NCBI GenBank assembly: GCA_017390645.1
Contig: JAFPAZ010000277.1
Location: 1-6,615, forward strand
DNA: 6,615 nucleotides
Direction of reading: 5' to 3'
Source of the DNA: Lachnospiraceae bacterium
Lineage (GTDB): Bacteria > Bacillota_A > Clostridia > Lachnospirales > Lachnospiraceae
Shown here piece after piece: positions 5,652 through 6,615 of the stretch (positions are counted from its first letter, which is position 1; the number at the start of each line of letters is the position of its first letter). The notes beneath the pieces were generated by a model that did not search any database, was not told the origin of the DNA, and worked only from the letters and a program-made list of their open reading frames with translations. The position numbers were made by a program, and so were the translations under genes.

Positions 5652-6427
5652 TAGCATCATTAAGAGCAGAATGGTATAAATTAACCCATCGGGCTTATCC
5701 TTTTATTTTCCTTCTGCTATCCATGGGATGTGCAGCCTTGATTGTTTTGGTGACGAAGATGATTCTTCCCATGATGGAGCATTTTAATATGGGATACGAT
5801 GCCGGACAGGTGCTGGATATGGGATTTTATGCTTCTAGTAATATTGTATGGTATCTGTTGATTGTAACAGAGGACATCGCCTTTACCAGTGAATATAAGT
5901 TCCGTACCATGAAAAACGTGATTACCCGGGGAGAAAACAGAACGAAGTTATATCTTTCGAGGCTTTTCATGGGGTGGATGGTACTTGTGATTGGAGTGGT
6001 TCTGGTGACATTGACCTACATGGCTTGTGTAAGGATTTTTTATGGAGCAGACCCTAGTCTCACGCTGGAAGGATATGTAAGCCTTGCGAAACAGGTACTT
6101 TGCGGCTTGTTTTTATGGATGGGAGGTCAGTCTTTGATACATATGATGGCCTTTCTGATTCAAAATGAAATGCTTTGGGGATGCGGATATCTGGCGATTT
6201 TTTCTTTTCTTCCAAATGGTGTCTGGATTCTAAAAAGTGTATTTGGAGATAATGTGTTGTTGGATTTGTTTTCAGATTCGTTGCTGACAACGCAAATGAC
6301 CAATCTGGTGAATGATGGTGTGCAGGATGCAGGAACTGTTTTATCCTGTTTTTTGATGGGAGCAGTTTATGTGATTGTGACAACGATGGTTGGAATTTTG
6401 TTTTTCCGGAGAAAGGAAGTAAGATAG
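5648..6427 (+). CDS. ABC-2 type transporter permease, partner of the upstream ATPase
   Basis: The 259-residue protein is strongly hydrophobic, with six likely membrane helices at about 18-40, 58-78, 105-128, 147-171, 175-196 and 231-253. A cytoplasmic stretch at about 80-105 (EYKFRTMKNVITRG, then NRTKLYLSR) matches the pattern that couples to the ATPase in bacitracin and lantibiotic ABC-2 exporters. Its ATG overlaps the ATPase stop codon (ATGA), a sign of translational coupling, and GGGAGGG at 5634-5640 is a strong ribosome site seven bases upstream. Together the two genes would form a half-size exporter working as a dimer. The length is usual for this permease group. A single permease, rather than an E/G pair, argues for a simple BcrAB-like pump. 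The substrate is unknown. Confidence 0.9.
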   Translation: MIASLRAEWYKLTHRAYPFIFLLLSMGCAALIVLVTKMILPMMEHFNMGYDAGQVLDMGFYASSNIVWYLLIVTEDIAFTSEYKFRTMKNVITRGENRTKLYLSRLFMGWMVLVIGVVLVTLTYMACVRIFYGADPSLTLEGYVSLAKQVLCGLFLWMGGQSLIHMMAFLIQNEMLWGCGYLAIFSFLPNGVWILKSVFGDNVLLDLFSDSLLTTQMTNLVNDGVQDAGTVLSCFLMGAVYVIVTTMVGILFFRRKEVR

Positions 6428-6437
6428 AAAAAATAAA

Positions 6438-6460
6438 AACCCCGGCTTCTAGCCGGGGTT
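6438..6460. terminator. Bidirectional Rho-independent terminator
   Basis: AACCCCGGCT (6438-6447) pairs perfectly with AGCCGGGGTT (6451-6460) around a three-base loop. On the plus strand CGTTTTATTTTT follows, and on the minus strand the A-rich run at 6428-6439 gives a T-rich tail. It ends the ABC operon and the converging minus-strand gene. Confidence 0.95.
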
Positions 6461-6464
6461 CGTT

Positions 6465-6614
6465 TTATTTTTCTAAGATATATTTCGCTGTTTTTTCAAG
6501 GGAATTCTTATATTCTTCATCAGAAGAATTAGGGAATACCACTAATTCCGGAATATCGGCTGGTCTGGTGAAATCGCAGCTGGCAATATATTCATCCCAG
6601 TTTTCCAGTTTCCA
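6465..6614 (-). CDS. C-terminal fragment of an unidentified minus-strand protein
   Basis: The reverse strand is open from the window edge for 49 codons to a TAA at 6465-6467, ending ...EYKNSLEKTAKYILEK. The piece contains DEYIASCDFTRPADIPELVV and VFPNSSDEE, and is hydrophilic and without membrane segments. I do not recognise the family from so short a tail. Coding status is supported by sensible codon use and by the stop lying directly before the strong bidirectional terminator. The start and most of the gene are to the right of the window. Confidence 0.7.
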   Translation of the reverse strand, partial: WKLENWDEYIASCDFTRPADIPELVVFPNSSDEEYKNSLEKTAKYILEK

Positions 6615-6615
6615 G

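Overview
The window looks like low-GC chromosomal DNA from an anaerobic Firmicute, most probably a Lachnospiraceae-type Clostridium relative. The reasons are AT-rich codon use, strong AGGAG/GGGAGG ribosome binding sites, an endolytic murein transglycosylase of clostridial type, a bacitracin-type ABC exporter and a Tn916-like tyrosine integrase. This placement is inference; no taxonomic marker is present.

Layout from left to right. Positions 1-1001 (minus) hold most of a tyrosine recombinase with its catalytic residues intact; its extreme C-terminus is outside the window. Positions 1002-1647 are gene-free, very AT-rich and contain an 83-bp direct repeat. Positions 1648-1843 form a 196-bp fold-back element with nested inverted repeats, followed by a cyclophilin gene (1885-2409). 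Positions 2411-2654 hold several palindromes and a long imperfect hairpin that ends in a T-run. A small two-helix membrane protein gene (2810-3160, minus) follows, with a 53-bp tandem duplication running into its 3' end. It is divergent from mltG (3425-4462). Positions 4501-4687 hold a second, diverged copy of the fold-back element in the opposite orientation. Next comes a two-gene ABC exporter operon (4725-6427) whose genes overlap by four bases. A strong bidirectional terminator (6438-6460) separates it from the C-terminal end of an unidentified minus-strand gene (6465-6614).

The core genes do ordinary work: protein folding (cyclophilin), cell-wall glycan processing (MltG) and export or self-protection (ABC pair). 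The unusual content is between the genes. The two related fold-back elements each lie just upstream of a plus-strand gene and appear to be copies of one dispersed, non-coding, MITE-like or structured-RNA family. The gap between the integrase and the cyclophilin gene is the likely border between a mobile element and the core chromosome. I found no CRISPR array, tRNA, rRNA or recognisable defence system.
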